Source: Gimesia maris
GTDB lineage: Bacteria > Planctomycetota > Planctomycetia > Planctomycetales > Planctomycetaceae
Length of the DNA stretch: 64,000 bases
Direction: 5' to 3'
Assembly (NCBI RefSeq): GCF_008298035.1
Contig: NZ_CP042910.1
Location: forward strand, 7,068,001-7,132,000
The notes below the pieces were generated by a model, which worked only from the letters and a program-made list of their open reading frames with translations, searched no databases and was not told the origin of the DNA. The translations under genes and the position numbers were made by a program. Positions 37,683 to 46,039 of the stretch are shown here, piece after piece; position 1 is the first letter of the stretch, and each line of letters opens with the position of its first letter.

Positions 37683-39329
37683 TTAGTGATTGAATACAAA
37701 TTCATTGGAGTTTAATAGAGCCCAGTACAGGTCCTGATAAGCGGCCAGTTTATTGGGGGTACCGGAAATCAAACGCTGTGCACTGTTGATTTCCCGGCGA
37801 TCAGGATAACGGTTTAATGTGGAAAGGAACATTTTGCGGATCTTCACCTGATCGTTCCCCTTCTCGGTCAACAATTGATTCAAATAGCTCCCGCTCTCTG
37901 CACTGATTGCGTTTTTGGTTAAATCACCATTCATCATCATCAGTGCCTGTGGAATCGTTCCGTTGAACGTTGTTGAATCATCACCTGAGTCGTTATCGAA
38001 TGCCACCATAAACTGGCCCATCCACCGACGGCGCTGTTCTTCAGCCCGTTCCCAGTTTGACTGACCTGACTTATGAGCGCCCGTAGCAACGATGAGCGAG
38101 TCATAAAGCTGTTCAGCCGTCATATTCTTGATATACATATGCGAGAAGAGAGGGGTTTCTCCTCGCTCAGGACTGTCGATTTCATTATTGCGACCGAACT
38201 GACTTGTCAGATTGTATGCCTCTGTATTACAGATCCAGCGCGCCAGCTGTTTGAGATCGTAATCCTTCTTTACGAGCTCTTCAGCCATTTTATTTAACAG
38301 CTCAGGATGCGATGCCGGGTTGTGAGGGCCCATGTCATCAACGGGACGGGTGAACCCGTATCCCATAAAATAGCCCCACATCCGGTTAACAATCGCTGTT
38401 GCGATCAGAGGTTTATCCCCCTGTACGATCAGTTTGGAAAATTCCTTGCGACGCTCAACGCCACTTTGAGGATCCACTTTTTGATCTTCAAAGATCGGGT
38501 AAGCAACCTGCATCAGACCGGAACGTTTTTCGTAATACACAGGCCCATTAAAACCAGTCGCTACAATCTCGGAGTAGTCATCTATCTGACGCCCGGTTTT
38601 AGGATCGGTCTTGCGATGGTTTACACGACGCATCTGACGAAAGAAACTGTTATATTCCCAGAACTGATTCTGTTTCCAGTCATTGAACGGATGGTTGTGA
38701 CACTGAGTACATTGTACCTGGATCCCAAGAAACAGGCGTGTTGTAGCGGCAGTCACCTGGACGGCTTCGTCATTATTCTGCATCTGTGCCAGCAGATAGT
38801 TAACAGCACCGTTTTCTTCAAAGTGTCCTTCCGCAGTGACCAGATCCTGTACAATCTCGTCCCAGGGCCGGTTCTTTGCAAAAGCCTCGCGCAGAAACTT
38901 TTGCATTCCGCTGCGACTCACTCGTCGAGGAGTCCGGCGACCAATGAGCAGGTTTGTCCATACATTCGTAAAGTTCTGCACGTATGCAGGGTCTTCCAGC
39001 AGCTTGTCGACTATTTTAGATCTCTTGGCAGGATCGCGATCCTTACTGAATTGCTCTACCAGTTCTGCGGAAGGAATCTGACCAATCAGGTCCAGATGAA
39101 CACGACGCAACCATTCTTCATCAGAGGCCACGGGGGATGGTTCTACTTCATTATCTTCCCACCCTTGACGGATGCGTCCATTAATGTAGTCAATAAAGGG
39201 ATCGAATGCGCCGGTAGAAAATGCCTTTGTTCTGCTTTCCTGAGGCGCAGCATCCGCCAGGGAAACCCAACTGCCGACGCAGATCAACATGGTAAAAACA
39301 ACACTGAGTTGTTTAGAAAAACGACGCAT
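37683..39329 (-). CDS. DUF1549/DUF1553 domain protein
   Basis: About 548 residues from the ATG at 39329 (protein MRRFSKQLSVVFTMLICVGSW, signal peptide to about residue 27); GGAG is 14 bases upstream, and the frame's longer start lacks support. DUF1549 covers about residues 40-225, with the metal- or heme-like CTQCHNHPFND motif near 208 and a WTNLLIGRRTPR segment. DUF1553 covers about 260-540, ending LNSNEFVFNH. It has no separate N-terminal cytochrome domain, unlike the longer planctomycete homologues. It is paired with DUF1501 downstream, and is clearly paralogous to the 33494-35644 gene. The enzymatic role of the pair is unknown. Confidence 0.9.
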   Translation of the reverse strand: MRRFSKQLSVVFTMLICVGSWVSLADAAPQESRTKAFSTGAFDPFIDYINGRIRQGWEDNEVEPSPVASDEEWLRRVHLDLIGQIPSAELVEQFSKDRDPAKRSKIVDKLLEDPAYVQNFTNVWTNLLIGRRTPRRVSRSGMQKFLREAFAKNRPWDEIVQDLVTAEGHFEENGAVNYLLAQMQNNDEAVQVTAATTRLFLGIQVQCTQCHNHPFNDWKQNQFWEYNSFFRQMRRVNHRKTDPKTGRQIDDYSEIVATGFNGPVYYEKRSGLMQVAYPIFEDQKVDPQSGVERRKEFSKLIVQGDKPLIATAIVNRMWGYFMGYGFTRPVDDMGPHNPASHPELLNKMAEELVKKDYDLKQLARWICNTEAYNLTSQFGRNNEIDSPERGETPLFSHMYIKNMTAEQLYDSLIVATGAHKSGQSNWERAEEQRRRWMGQFMVAFDNDSGDDSTTFNGTIPQALMMMNGDLTKNAISAESGSYLNQLLTEKGNDQVKIRKMFLSTLNRYPDRREINSAQRLISGTPNKLAAYQDLYWALLNSNEFVFNH

Positions 39330-39759
39330 TATCTTGTTCTCCACTATACTTAAAATGATAGAACGAACAGCCCGCTGCACTTCTATTATGCTATTCTACC
39401 CATCGGGACAAATTGCGAAAGAAAGACAGCTTCGCTACTGTATTAACCGACTCTAATGAGAAAACATTCGTGAGTCTCTGAGTAATATCTCTATTTTATT
39501 GGAATCAGCTGACTACAGGATACCCGATTCTATAGATTTTCCAATGATAATATCAACGATTTCATATGCATCAGCAGGAATACCTCAATCAGCATAATCC
39601 ACGTAAACACAATTTATAAATACACTTACAGACAACCCCATCCTGTATAATCCAAAAAACCACTACACAAATCCTTGCGATTCGAATCCGGACCCCTGAA
39701 AATATACATAGTTACACATCAATCTTGCTGCGAGCACTCAGAAATTAGAAAAGAAATTG
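39330..39759. promoter_or_regulatory. Divergent spacer with a -10-like TATAAT
   Basis: A 430-base AT-rich region between the DUF1549 gene (minus) and an SDR (plus). TATAAT at 39646-39651 lies about 110 bases before the SDR start; the best upstream hexamer, CTTACA, has a spacer of only 15 bases. No ORF or RNA gene is visible. Confidence 0.3.
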
Positions 39760-40554
39760 ATGCAGAATCAATATCAGTTTAAAGACCAGATCGTGGTGAT
39801 CACCGGGGCCGGAAATGGAATTGGACGTGCCACCGCCATTATGATGGCAGAATCAGGGGCCCATGTTCTGGCGGGCGACCTGAACCACCTGCCTGAGAAT
39901 CAGGCGACGTTCTCACGGCTGGGAATCACAGAGGTGAAATGCGATGTACGGCAGGAAGCCGACATTCAGGCATTAATTGACCAGGCAGTCCAGCAATATG
40001 GCCGAATCGACGTGCTGGTCAATAACGCAGGTATCGGCATGGTTAAACCGATTCACCAGGTATCGGTAGAAGAGTGGGATGCCTGTATCGACACGAATCT
40101 GAAAGGCACGTTTCTCGGGTGCAAGCACGCGATCCGTCACATGCTGGCTAGCGGAGGTGGCTCGATTATCAACACTGCCAGCAACGCAGGGCTGCTGCCC
40201 CGCGCCCATGACCCGGTGTATTCGATCAGCAAACATGCCGTTGTTGCATTAACGGAAAGCCTGGGACTCTGTCACGGTAAAGACAATATTCGCATCAACT
40301 GCGTCTGTCCGGGACCAGTCGGGGAAACAGGTATGATGAATGCAGACGTTTCCAATGCAGCAGATCCGGAAGCACTGATTCAGTCGATGATCCGTGCCAG
40401 CCCGATTGCTGCAGCAAACAAACGCATGATCAGCCCACAGGAAGTCGCCTCTGCCATCTGTTATCTGGCAAGCAACGATGCGTCAATGGTAACGGGAACC
40501 GCAATTCGCATTGATGGTGGCAAGTCGCTGGGTGTCTCCCCGCAATCAAACTGA
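39760..40554 (+). CDS. SDR family oxidoreductase
   Basis: A 264-residue classical short-chain dehydrogenase, starting at ATG 39760 directly after an in-frame TTG. It shows the cofactor loop VITGAGNGIGRAT (about residues 12-24), NNAGIG (about 89-94), the active-site Ser region NTASN and YSISK (about 155-159), and a C-terminal DGGKSLGVSP. NAD(P) dependence and a carbonyl/alcohol substrate are expected for the family; the specific substrate is not deducible. It is convergent with a PilZ gene 4 bases downstream. Promoter candidates are described in the preceding spacer. Confidence 0.9.
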   Translation: MQNQYQFKDQIVVITGAGNGIGRATAIMMAESGAHVLAGDLNHLPENQATFSRLGITEVKCDVRQEADIQALIDQAVQQYGRIDVLVNNAGIGMVKPIHQVSVEEWDACIDTNLKGTFLGCKHAIRHMLASGGGSIINTASNAGLLPRAHDPVYSISKHAVVALTESLGLCHGKDNIRINCVCPGPVGETGMMNADVSNAADPEALIQSMIRASPIAAANKRMISPQEVASAICYLASNDASMVTGTAIRIDGGKSLGVSPQSN

Positions 40555-40558
40555 CAGA

Positions 40559-41176
40559 TTACCCCACGTAACAGGAAGGAGCATATTCTTTTAAGTGAGC
40601 CACCTGCTCATTAGAAAGTGGACTTTGCAGTTTGCAGTCAATGCGCCAGAATTCCTGATCCAGCGAGGTTGAGCGTACTACTGTCGCGGCTACATTCAAC
40701 GTAAAGTTGAGAGCCTGGTCTTCTACGGTCAACTGCAACTCATCACGCAGTTGAAATGCAGAACGAGAAGCAAAAGAAATTCCATTCTGACTGACATTGA
40801 TCGCATATCCCTTTTGCCCCGGATGAAAACCTGAGTTGGCAGGTCGATGATCATCTTTATTGAGCGCCAGAACAATAGCATCACTGGCATGCCTTGGTGA
40901 AGCACGACGATCAAAAGACCGGGAGTCCACAATGGGAGTTGTGATTTCTTTGGATTCGTTTTCGGAGAATTGCTCAGTATTAGCTGCAGCTCGTACCTTG
41001 TTCAGAACGGAATTCCAGGTTCGACCTGAAACAGATTTACGTTTTTTCCGGGTGAGCCCTGACTGCTGACGACACCTGCTGAAGGAAATCGAATGAGTTT
41101 CAGTAACGCTTTTAGCTTCTTTCAGGGTCTGCTCGGAATCTTCGGTTACTGACAGTGCCTCAAGTACCATATTCAT
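40559..41176 (-). CDS. PilZ domain protein
   Basis: About 205 residues. The ATG at 41176 is preferred because CAGGA lies about 8 bases upstream; the upstream in-frame ATG at 41200 has no ribosome-binding site. A 95-residue N-terminal region of low conservation, rich in Ser, Lys and Arg, precedes a PilZ domain with the RxxxR-type element RRASPRHAS (about residues 104-112) and the NVSQNGISF element (about 139-147). It should bind c-di-GMP. The function of the N-terminal region is unknown. Its stop is 4 bases from that of the convergent SDR gene. It is the second PilZ gene in the window. Confidence 0.78.
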   Translation of the reverse strand: MNMVLEALSVTEDSEQTLKEAKSVTETHSISFSRCRQQSGLTRKKRKSVSGRTWNSVLNKVRAAANTEQFSENESKEITTPIVDSRSFDRRASPRHASDAIVLALNKDDHRPANSGFHPGQKGYAINVSQNGISFASRSAFQLRDELQLTVEDQALNFTLNVAATVVRSTSLDQEFWRIDCKLQSPLSNEQVAHLKEYAPSCYVG

Positions 41177-41576
41177 ATGACCAATCCTGTCGTCAGGCAT
41201 TAAATGTATTCATAAATACAGTTCCCCGATTTAGAAAACCGTAAAAACAACTATTCAAACCTATGTCTGAAACAGCAGTCAGTCAAAAAGTTCCTGCAAA
41301 AACAGACTGCGCCTGAGGCCAATTGGTCAAAGTTCTGACCGTGTGCCCTGATGGACCTCAGGAACTTCACCTCACAAGAAAGACATAAACTGCTTTTATA
41401 TATACACTTAAACCACCATTATTGAAAACGTGGAAAATTCGCACGATTTCAGGATGGACAGCCGCGCTACTAGCTTGAGAAACAGGTATCAGGGAATTAT
41501 ACTGCCACGTTTCCAATGACTCTCAAGAATCGAATGAAGTTTAGTCGGTTCGATCATCGATAGGGGTTTCTGTATT

Positions 41577-41586
41577 AAACCGGTTT
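41577..41586. promoter_or_regulatory. Palindrome AAACCGGTTT
   Basis: A perfect 10-base palindrome about 106 bases before the first dehydratase start. The core ACCGGTT reappears in the inverted repeat at 41634-41655, so the two may be sites for one regulator. This is inference. Confidence 0.3.
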
Positions 41587-41633
41587 GACCACCGCCAGGA
41601 AATTTGAGAACCTGATCAGCCAGCAATGGTTCT

Positions 41634-41655
41634 TAATCACCGGTTAACCTGATTA
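41634..41655. promoter_or_regulatory. Inverted repeat TAATCA-N10-TGATTA
   Basis: TAATCA (41634-41639) and TGATTA (41650-41655) are exact reverse complements separated by 10 bases that contain GGTTAACC. The site lies 37-58 bases before the first gene of the fatty-acid-like cluster, where a repressor could act. No regulator is encoded next to it. Confidence 0.35.
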
Positions 41656-41691
41656 CAGCCTCTTCCAGACAGGTAGCGAGATTATACAGGC

Positions 41692-42180
41692 ATGCGTTTT
41701 TCGCTCGTCGATCAAATTTTAGAAATGGAGAAAGGCAAGTCGATTACGGCTGTTAAAAACCTTTCTCTTTCAGAAGAATATCTTCAGGACCATTTTCCGG
41801 GCTTCGCCGTGATGCCGGGAGTGTTAATGGTAGAATCGATCGTTCAGGCCGGCGCCTGGCTGATGCGGTATACCAACGATTTTCAATACAGCACCATTCT
41901 GCTGAAGCAGACCAAAGCGATTCGCTTCAACAGTTTTGTCACACCTGGTAAACAGTTGCGTGTCTCCCTGAGTATTCAGAAATGGGAAGACAACCTGTGC
42001 ACATTAAAAGCTTCCAGCCAGGTGGAAGGGGAAGCCGCAGTCAGTGGTCGGATTGTTCTGGAACAGTTTAACCTGGGCGATAAGAACCCATCGATGACAG
42101 AAACTGATTCTGCACGGATTCAAGATCTGCAAACTCAGTTTCGACAGCTCTGGAATCCCAGCAGACAGACCGCATCCTGA
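41692..42180 (+). CDS. FabZ-like 3-hydroxyacyl-ACP dehydratase
   Basis: A 162-residue hot-dog-fold dehydratase that removes water from 3-hydroxyacyl-ACP. The catalytic His is in the segment DHFPGFAVMPGVLMVE (about residues 33-48), followed by the catalytic Glu in ESIVQAGAW. Both are in the positions of E. coli FabZ His54/Glu68. The C-terminal 25 residues are extra and poorly conserved. It is the first gene of a five-gene cluster with FabG, ACP, a second dehydratase and FabF. It is a distant paralogue of the other dehydratase in the cluster, of exactly equal length. The next gene begins 77 bases downstream. Confidence 0.85.
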   Translation: MRFSLVDQILEMEKGKSITAVKNLSLSEEYLQDHFPGFAVMPGVLMVESIVQAGAWLMRYTNDFQYSTILLKQTKAIRFNSFVTPGKQLRVSLSIQKWEDNLCTLKASSQVEGEAAVSGRIVLEQFNLGDKNPSMTETDSARIQDLQTQFRQLWNPSRQTAS

Positions 42181-42257
42181 AGCGAGCTGCTCCACCTGAG
42201 CATTGACTTACACAGTAACTACGAACAACTAAATCGAAAACTAGATAGGAAACAGGA

Positions 42258-43010
42258 ATGAAACTGGAAGGAAGAGTAGCGTTGGTAACCGGTGGCAGCC
42301 GCGGTATTGGAAAAGCCGTTGTGCAAGCCCTGGCCCGTGAAGGGGCAAAGGTTGCCTTTGTGTATCGTTCCAGTGCGGAAGCCGCAGAACAGATCGTCAA
42401 AGATCTCGCCGATGAAAACTGCGAAGCGTTTGCCATCCAGGCAGACGTCGCCAGTAAAGCAGATGCAGATGCGGTCGTGGAACAGGTCATGGAAAAGTGG
42501 GAAAAAATTGACATTCTGGTCAACAACGCCGGCATTATCCGGGATGGTCTGCTGGCAACCATGTCCGCCGAAGACTGGCAGGCTGTGATCGACACCAACC
42601 TCACCAGCGTATTCAACTTCTGCCAGGCGGTCACTCGACCGATGATGTCGAAACGTTACGGTCGCATTATCAATATGTCCAGTGTGGCTGCTCACTTCGG
42701 AAATTCCGGTCAGACGAACTACGCTGCCAGTAAAGGGGGCATTATTGGTTTCACTCGCTGCCTGGCAACCGAACTGGCCAAGCGCGGTGTGACCGTCAAT
42801 GCGGTTGCTCCGGGATTTATCGAAACCGACATGACCGTCGATGTGCGGAATGCTGCGGGCGACCAGATCAAAAAGCACATTCCCTCACGACGTCTGGGAC
42901 TTCCTGAAGATATTTCCAATGCAGTATTATTCTTTGCCACCGAAGAGTCTTCCTATGTCACTGGCCAGACACTGGCTGTGGACGGCGGGTTAACTTTAGG
43001 TGGAATTTAA
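42258..43010 (+). CDS. fabG: 3-oxoacyl-ACP reductase FabG
   Basis: A 250-residue SDR that reduces 3-ketoacyl-ACP with NADPH. Motifs are complete: VTGGSRGIGKAV (about residues 10-21), NNAGI (about 88-92), the SSVAAHFGNSGQTNYAASK segment with catalytic Ser, Tyr and Lys (about 139-157), and PGFIETDM with the NADPH-linked loop, ending VDGGLTLGGI. The neighbourhood (dehydratases, ACP, ketosynthase) supports a fatty-acid-type role rather than another SDR substrate. It starts with ATG preceded by AGGAAACAGGA. A perfect hairpin lies in the 200 bases before the ACP gene. Confidence 0.92.
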   Translation: MKLEGRVALVTGGSRGIGKAVVQALAREGAKVAFVYRSSAEAAEQIVKDLADENCEAFAIQADVASKADADAVVEQVMEKWEKIDILVNNAGIIRDGLLATMSAEDWQAVIDTNLTSVFNFCQAVTRPMMSKRYGRIINMSSVAAHFGNSGQTNYAASKGGIIGFTRCLATELAKRGVTVNAVAPGFIETDMTVDVRNAAGDQIKKHIPSRRLGLPEDISNAVLFFATEESSYVTGQTLAVDGGLTLGGI

Positions 43011-43124
43011 GTAAGCTAAATTCGAAGCGGCTCGTCGTCGTTTTGAAAAATACATTTTATGTTATGTGTGATCGGCAGACTTTGGAATTGGGTCAATTCT
43101 GCTTGCCGCATCACGAGAACTGTC

Positions 43125-43152
43125 AAAACTATTCTTCTCGCCGAATAGTTTT
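43125..43152. terminator. Perfect hairpin upstream of the ACP gene
   Basis: AAAACTATTC (43125-43134) and GAATAGTTTT (43143-43152) are exact reverse complements around an 8-base loop. It lies 115 bases after the fabG stop and 59 bases before the ACP start and ends in TTTT, so it may terminate or attenuate fabG transcripts, or sit in the ACP leader. Confidence 0.45.
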
Positions 43153-43210
43153 AAATCAGGCTGGGTCGGCGGGACTTATCGGCCAGCAGGTCGAACCAAG
43201 GAGTAATGAA

Positions 43211-43597
43211 ATGCCAACTAGAGATGAAATCTTCGATTCCGTGCGTGAAACACTGGTTGATGCACTCGGACTGGATGATGATGAAGTAGTACCAGAAGCC
43301 ACCCTGATGGGCGACCTCGGTGCCGAATCGATCGACTTCCTCGATATCGCGTTCCGTCTGGAAAAAGCGTTCGATATCAAAATTCCCCGTGGTGAACTGT
43401 TTCCGGAAAATATCGCTTCATCCGATTCAGGTTTTGTCAAAGACGGTCAATTCACAGAAGCGGGTATCGCAGAACTCCGCACCAAGATGCCACACGCAGA
43501 CATTGATTCCTTTGCAGACGATCCTAAAGTCGAAAACATGCAGGATCTGTTTACCGTTGACATGCTGGTTAACTTCCTCGAAGCACGTCTGGCTTAA
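43211..43597 (+). CDS. Long acyl carrier protein
   Basis: A 128-residue acyl carrier protein, about 50 residues longer than E. coli AcpP. The ATG at 43211 has AAGGAG seven bases upstream. Residues 1-60 show the normal ACP pattern, with the phosphopantetheine Ser in DLGAESIDFLDI (about residues 34-45; the usual DSL is ESI). Helix II ends in FDIKIPRGELF. Then comes an extra acidic region (about 70-110) before the final helix FTVDMLVNFLEARL. It would carry the growing acyl chain in the cluster's pathway, after modification by a phosphopantetheinyl transferase not seen here. Perfect hairpins lie on both sides of the gene. Confidence 0.86.
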   Translation: MPTRDEIFDSVRETLVDALGLDDDEVVPEATLMGDLGAESIDFLDIAFRLEKAFDIKIPRGELFPENIASSDSGFVKDGQFTEAGIAELRTKMPHADIDSFADDPKVENMQDLFTVDMLVNFLEARLA

Positions 43598-43640
43598 TTG
43601 ACAGATTGGCTTTAACCAGATCGATAGAAACAAAGGCTGA

Positions 43641-43664
43641 CACAGCTCACATAAGTGAGCTGTG
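43641..43664. terminator. Perfect hairpin downstream of the ACP gene
   Basis: CACAGCTCAC (43641-43650), loop ATAA, GTGAGCTGTG (43655-43664): a perfect 10-bp stem, followed closely by CAGTTTTCC. It lies 44 bases after the ACP stop, as an intrinsic terminator would. Confidence 0.6.
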
Positions 43665-43758
43665 CAGTTTTCCTGCTGTCTGGTACATGATCTGCGCCAC
43701 CAGTTGATTCTTCAATTTCACTGGGGGATTCCAATTACGAACGAAAAGGTGTTTCAAA

Positions 43759-44247
43759 ATGCGATGGTTCTGGATTGATCGCTTTATTGAATTTGAAAGC
43801 GGTTCTTATGCCAAAAGTGTGAAAAATGTGACACTGGCAGAAGAGCATCTGCACGACCACTTCCCTGGTTTTCCTGTCATGCCTGGTTCTCTGATGATTG
43901 AGGGACTGGCACAGACTGGCGGCATCCTGCTGGGTGAGATCAACGATTTTGAACACATTGTCATTCTGGCCAAAGTACCCCAGATGACGTTTCACAGTTG
44001 GGCCTGTCCCGGTGACCAGTTGATCTATACCGCGAAAATCACCAATGCGGGTGAAGAAGGAGGCGCTGTCGATGTGACAGCCATGGTGGGAGACCGCCTG
44101 GTCGCGGAAGGAAGTATTATTTTTGTCCACCTCGATCAGAGTGATTCGGAATTTGGAGCCATCGACCAGAAAAACTTTGTTTTTTCGATGAATCTGCTGG
44201 GAATCCTCGATGTCGGCAAAGCCGGTACCGGTGAAGATCAGCCGTGA
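43759..44247 (+). CDS. FabZ-like 3-hydroxyacyl-ACP dehydratase (second copy)
   Basis: A 162-residue hot-dog dehydratase paralogous to the first gene of the cluster. The catalytic His and Glu are in DHFPGFPVMPGSLMIEGLAQ (about residues 33-52). The N-terminus MRWFWIDRFIEFESGS and a tightly conserved middle differ from the first copy, so the two are unlikely to be recent duplicates. A division of labour (for example on chain length or on different unsaturation steps) or a heterodimer would fit, but is inferred. The start ATG is preceded by AAAAGGTG, a plausible ribosome-binding site. FabF begins 177 bases downstream. Confidence 0.85.
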   Translation: MRWFWIDRFIEFESGSYAKSVKNVTLAEEHLHDHFPGFPVMPGSLMIEGLAQTGGILLGEINDFEHIVILAKVPQMTFHSWACPGDQLIYTAKITNAGEEGGAVDVTAMVGDRLVAEGSIIFVHLDQSDSEFGAIDQKNFVFSMNLLGILDVGKAGTGEDQP

Positions 44248-44424
44248 CACAGCGATTTTTGAAAGCTTGCTATAGAGGCCTTGATTCAAATTAAGCTACA
44301 ATGATAATTCAGGTATTCAAAAAACGCAGACTTAAACTGGCAGCAAGTCACATTTGAACAGATCATCTGCACCTGGGATTTGCCTGCTGTTTCAAAATCA
44401 ATTTTAAAACAAGAGTTCGAAGTT

Positions 44425-45708
44425 ATGAATCGCCGCGTTGTGATCACTGGAATTGGCGCTATCACCCCCCTGGGAAAAACCGTGGAAGATACCTGGAAAG
44501 CACTCCAGGAATCCAAATGCGGCATTTCCAATATTACTCATTTCGATGCTTCAAATTTTCCGACACGCTTTGCCGCAGAAGTCCATGACTTCCACCTGGA
44601 AGATTATGTTGATAATCTGGATCGCTTTGAGCATTCGGGGCGGAACATCCGCTACGCCATTGGGGCAGCGACTCAGGCTGTTAAAGATTCCGGGATTCTG
44701 GATGATGACTTCGATCCGGCCACATTTGGCGTCTACCTGGGAGCCGGCGAAGGACAGCAGGACTTCTACACTTTTATGAAGATCATTGCCCAGGCCCAGA
44801 ACGATGGTGAAGTCGATCTGGAAAAATTCACCAAAGTCGGATTGGAACAGCTCAACCCGCGGTTCGAACTGGAACAGGAACCCAATATGGCTGCGGGCCA
44901 TCTGGCCAGCCTGTTCAATGCACAAGGTCCCAACCTGAACTGCCTGACGGCCTGTGCCGCTTCCAGCCAGGCGATTGGCGAAGCATCAGAACTGATCCGT
45001 CGCGGTGACGTCGACATCATGCTCTCCGGTGGAGCACACAGCATGATCCATCCTTTCGGTGTGACTGGCTTCAGTCTGTTGACAGCGCTTTCGACACATA
45101 ATGAAAATCCCGCTAAGTCTTCCCGTCCCTTTGATCGGAACCGCGATGGATTTGTGCTCGGCGAAGGTGCAGGCATGATGATTCTGGAAGACCTGGAGCG
45201 AGCTCAGAAGCGTGGTGCAAAAATTTATGGGGAACTGGTAGGTTACGGTTCCACAGCAGACGCTTATCGCGTGACCGACATTCATCCTGAAGGGCGCGGC
45301 GCCATCAAGTGCATTCAAATGGCTATGAGCCACGCTAAGATCAATCAAGACGAAATTCATTATATCAACGCCCACGGAACCAGTACTGCGGTCAACGATC
45401 GTGTGGAAACAAGAGCCATCAAAGGCGCCCTGGGTGACGCCGCCTATAAGACTCCTGTCTCCAGCATTAAAAGTATGATGGGGCACCTGATTGCTGCAGC
45501 CGGTAGCGTGGAAGCCATCACCTGCCTCATGGCAATTCGTGATAATGTCGTTCCTCCAACGATCAATTACGAAACGCCCGATCCTGATTGTGACCTGGAC
45601 TACATTCCGAATGAAGCACGCCAGAAAAATGTGACAACGACGCTTTCCAACAGTTTTGGATTTGGCGGACAGAACATTGCGCTGATCTTCTCGGAATTCA
45701 AAGGCTAA
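44425..45708 (+). CDS. Beta-ketoacyl-ACP synthase II (FabF-like)
   Basis: A 427-residue condensing enzyme from ATG 44425 (MNRRVVITGIGAITPLG), the canonical KAS II start; the frame extends 15 codons upstream without support. The active-site Cys is in NCLTACAASSQ (about residues 172-182), the two catalytic His are in INAHGTSTAVND (about 313-324) and KSMMGHLIAAAGS (about 347-359), and the Lys precedes the second His. The chain-elongation enzyme would extend acyl-ACP with malonyl-ACP. It closes the cluster dehydratase - FabG - ACP - dehydratase - FabF. FabD, FabH and FabI are not in the cluster, so it depends on other loci for initiation, malonyl transfer and enoyl reduction, or makes an unsaturated product. 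Confidence 0.92.
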   Translation: MNRRVVITGIGAITPLGKTVEDTWKALQESKCGISNITHFDASNFPTRFAAEVHDFHLEDYVDNLDRFEHSGRNIRYAIGAATQAVKDSGILDDDFDPATFGVYLGAGEGQQDFYTFMKIIAQAQNDGEVDLEKFTKVGLEQLNPRFELEQEPNMAAGHLASLFNAQGPNLNCLTACAASSQAIGEASELIRRGDVDIMLSGGAHSMIHPFGVTGFSLLTALSTHNENPAKSSRPFDRNRDGFVLGEGAGMMILEDLERAQKRGAKIYGELVGYGSTADAYRVTDIHPEGRGAIKCIQMAMSHAKINQDEIHYINAHGTSTAVNDRVETRAIKGALGDAAYKTPVSSIKSMMGHLIAAAGSVEAITCLMAIRDNVVPPTINYETPDPDCDLDYIPNEARQKNVTTTLSNSFGFGGQNIALIFSEFKG

Positions 45709-46039
45709 GCCATCATCAGATAAGCTGAATCAGTTTCAATATTAGTGACGCCGCTCAATGTGCTGATTTACTCCCTCTAGAACCGGTCTGCCCTGCCTCT
45801 GATCGCTCACTTCGCTGCGCAGGCAAATTCGCTTTTTTTTCTGAGATCAGCTCAGACCTGCGAAATTGATCAAGGCGCTTTCGAGAGAACCGAGTAAACT
45901 ACACTGGTATCACCTCTCAGGAGATTTATACACTTAGCTCGTATCCTCGATGATCCCGATATCAAGAGACCTCAACCATATTTGAAAACGCAGCCTGTCT
46001 GAGAAATTGACAGACTCTGTTACCACCAGGGAGACAGCA
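45709..46039. other. Spacer after FabF
   Basis: A 331-base region between two plus-strand genes. A run of eight T at about 45834-45841 follows a GC-rich stretch, but I could not draw a stable stem before it. A strong AGGGAG lies just before the GTG of the next gene. No ORF or RNA gene was recognised. Confidence 0.35.

Larger units (their letters stand above)
41177..41691. promoter_or_regulatory. Divergent spacer upstream of the fatty-acid-like cluster
   Basis: A 515-base region between a PilZ gene (minus) and the first dehydratase gene (plus). Two candidate operator sequences are at 41577-41586 and 41634-41655 and are listed separately. The rest includes an AT-rich stretch near 41395-41412. 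No ORF or RNA gene was recognised. Confidence 0.4.

Noticed and set aside
33494-39329. Two DUF1549 genes as a repeat or mobile element
   Set aside because: They are diverged paralogues of different length and domain architecture; no terminal repeats or transposase.
38307-39353. Long antisense open frame of 348 codons
   Set aside because: It lies entirely opposite the DUF1549 gene, whose protein is clearly recognised; the composition is that of a shadow frame.
42068-42878. Antisense open frames under the fabG gene
   Set aside because: They are explained by the coding bias of fabG and the dehydratase and have no recognisable motif.
45834-45841. Run of eight T after FabF as an intrinsic terminator
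   Set aside because: No stable stem could be drawn directly upstream; only a weak repeat is present.
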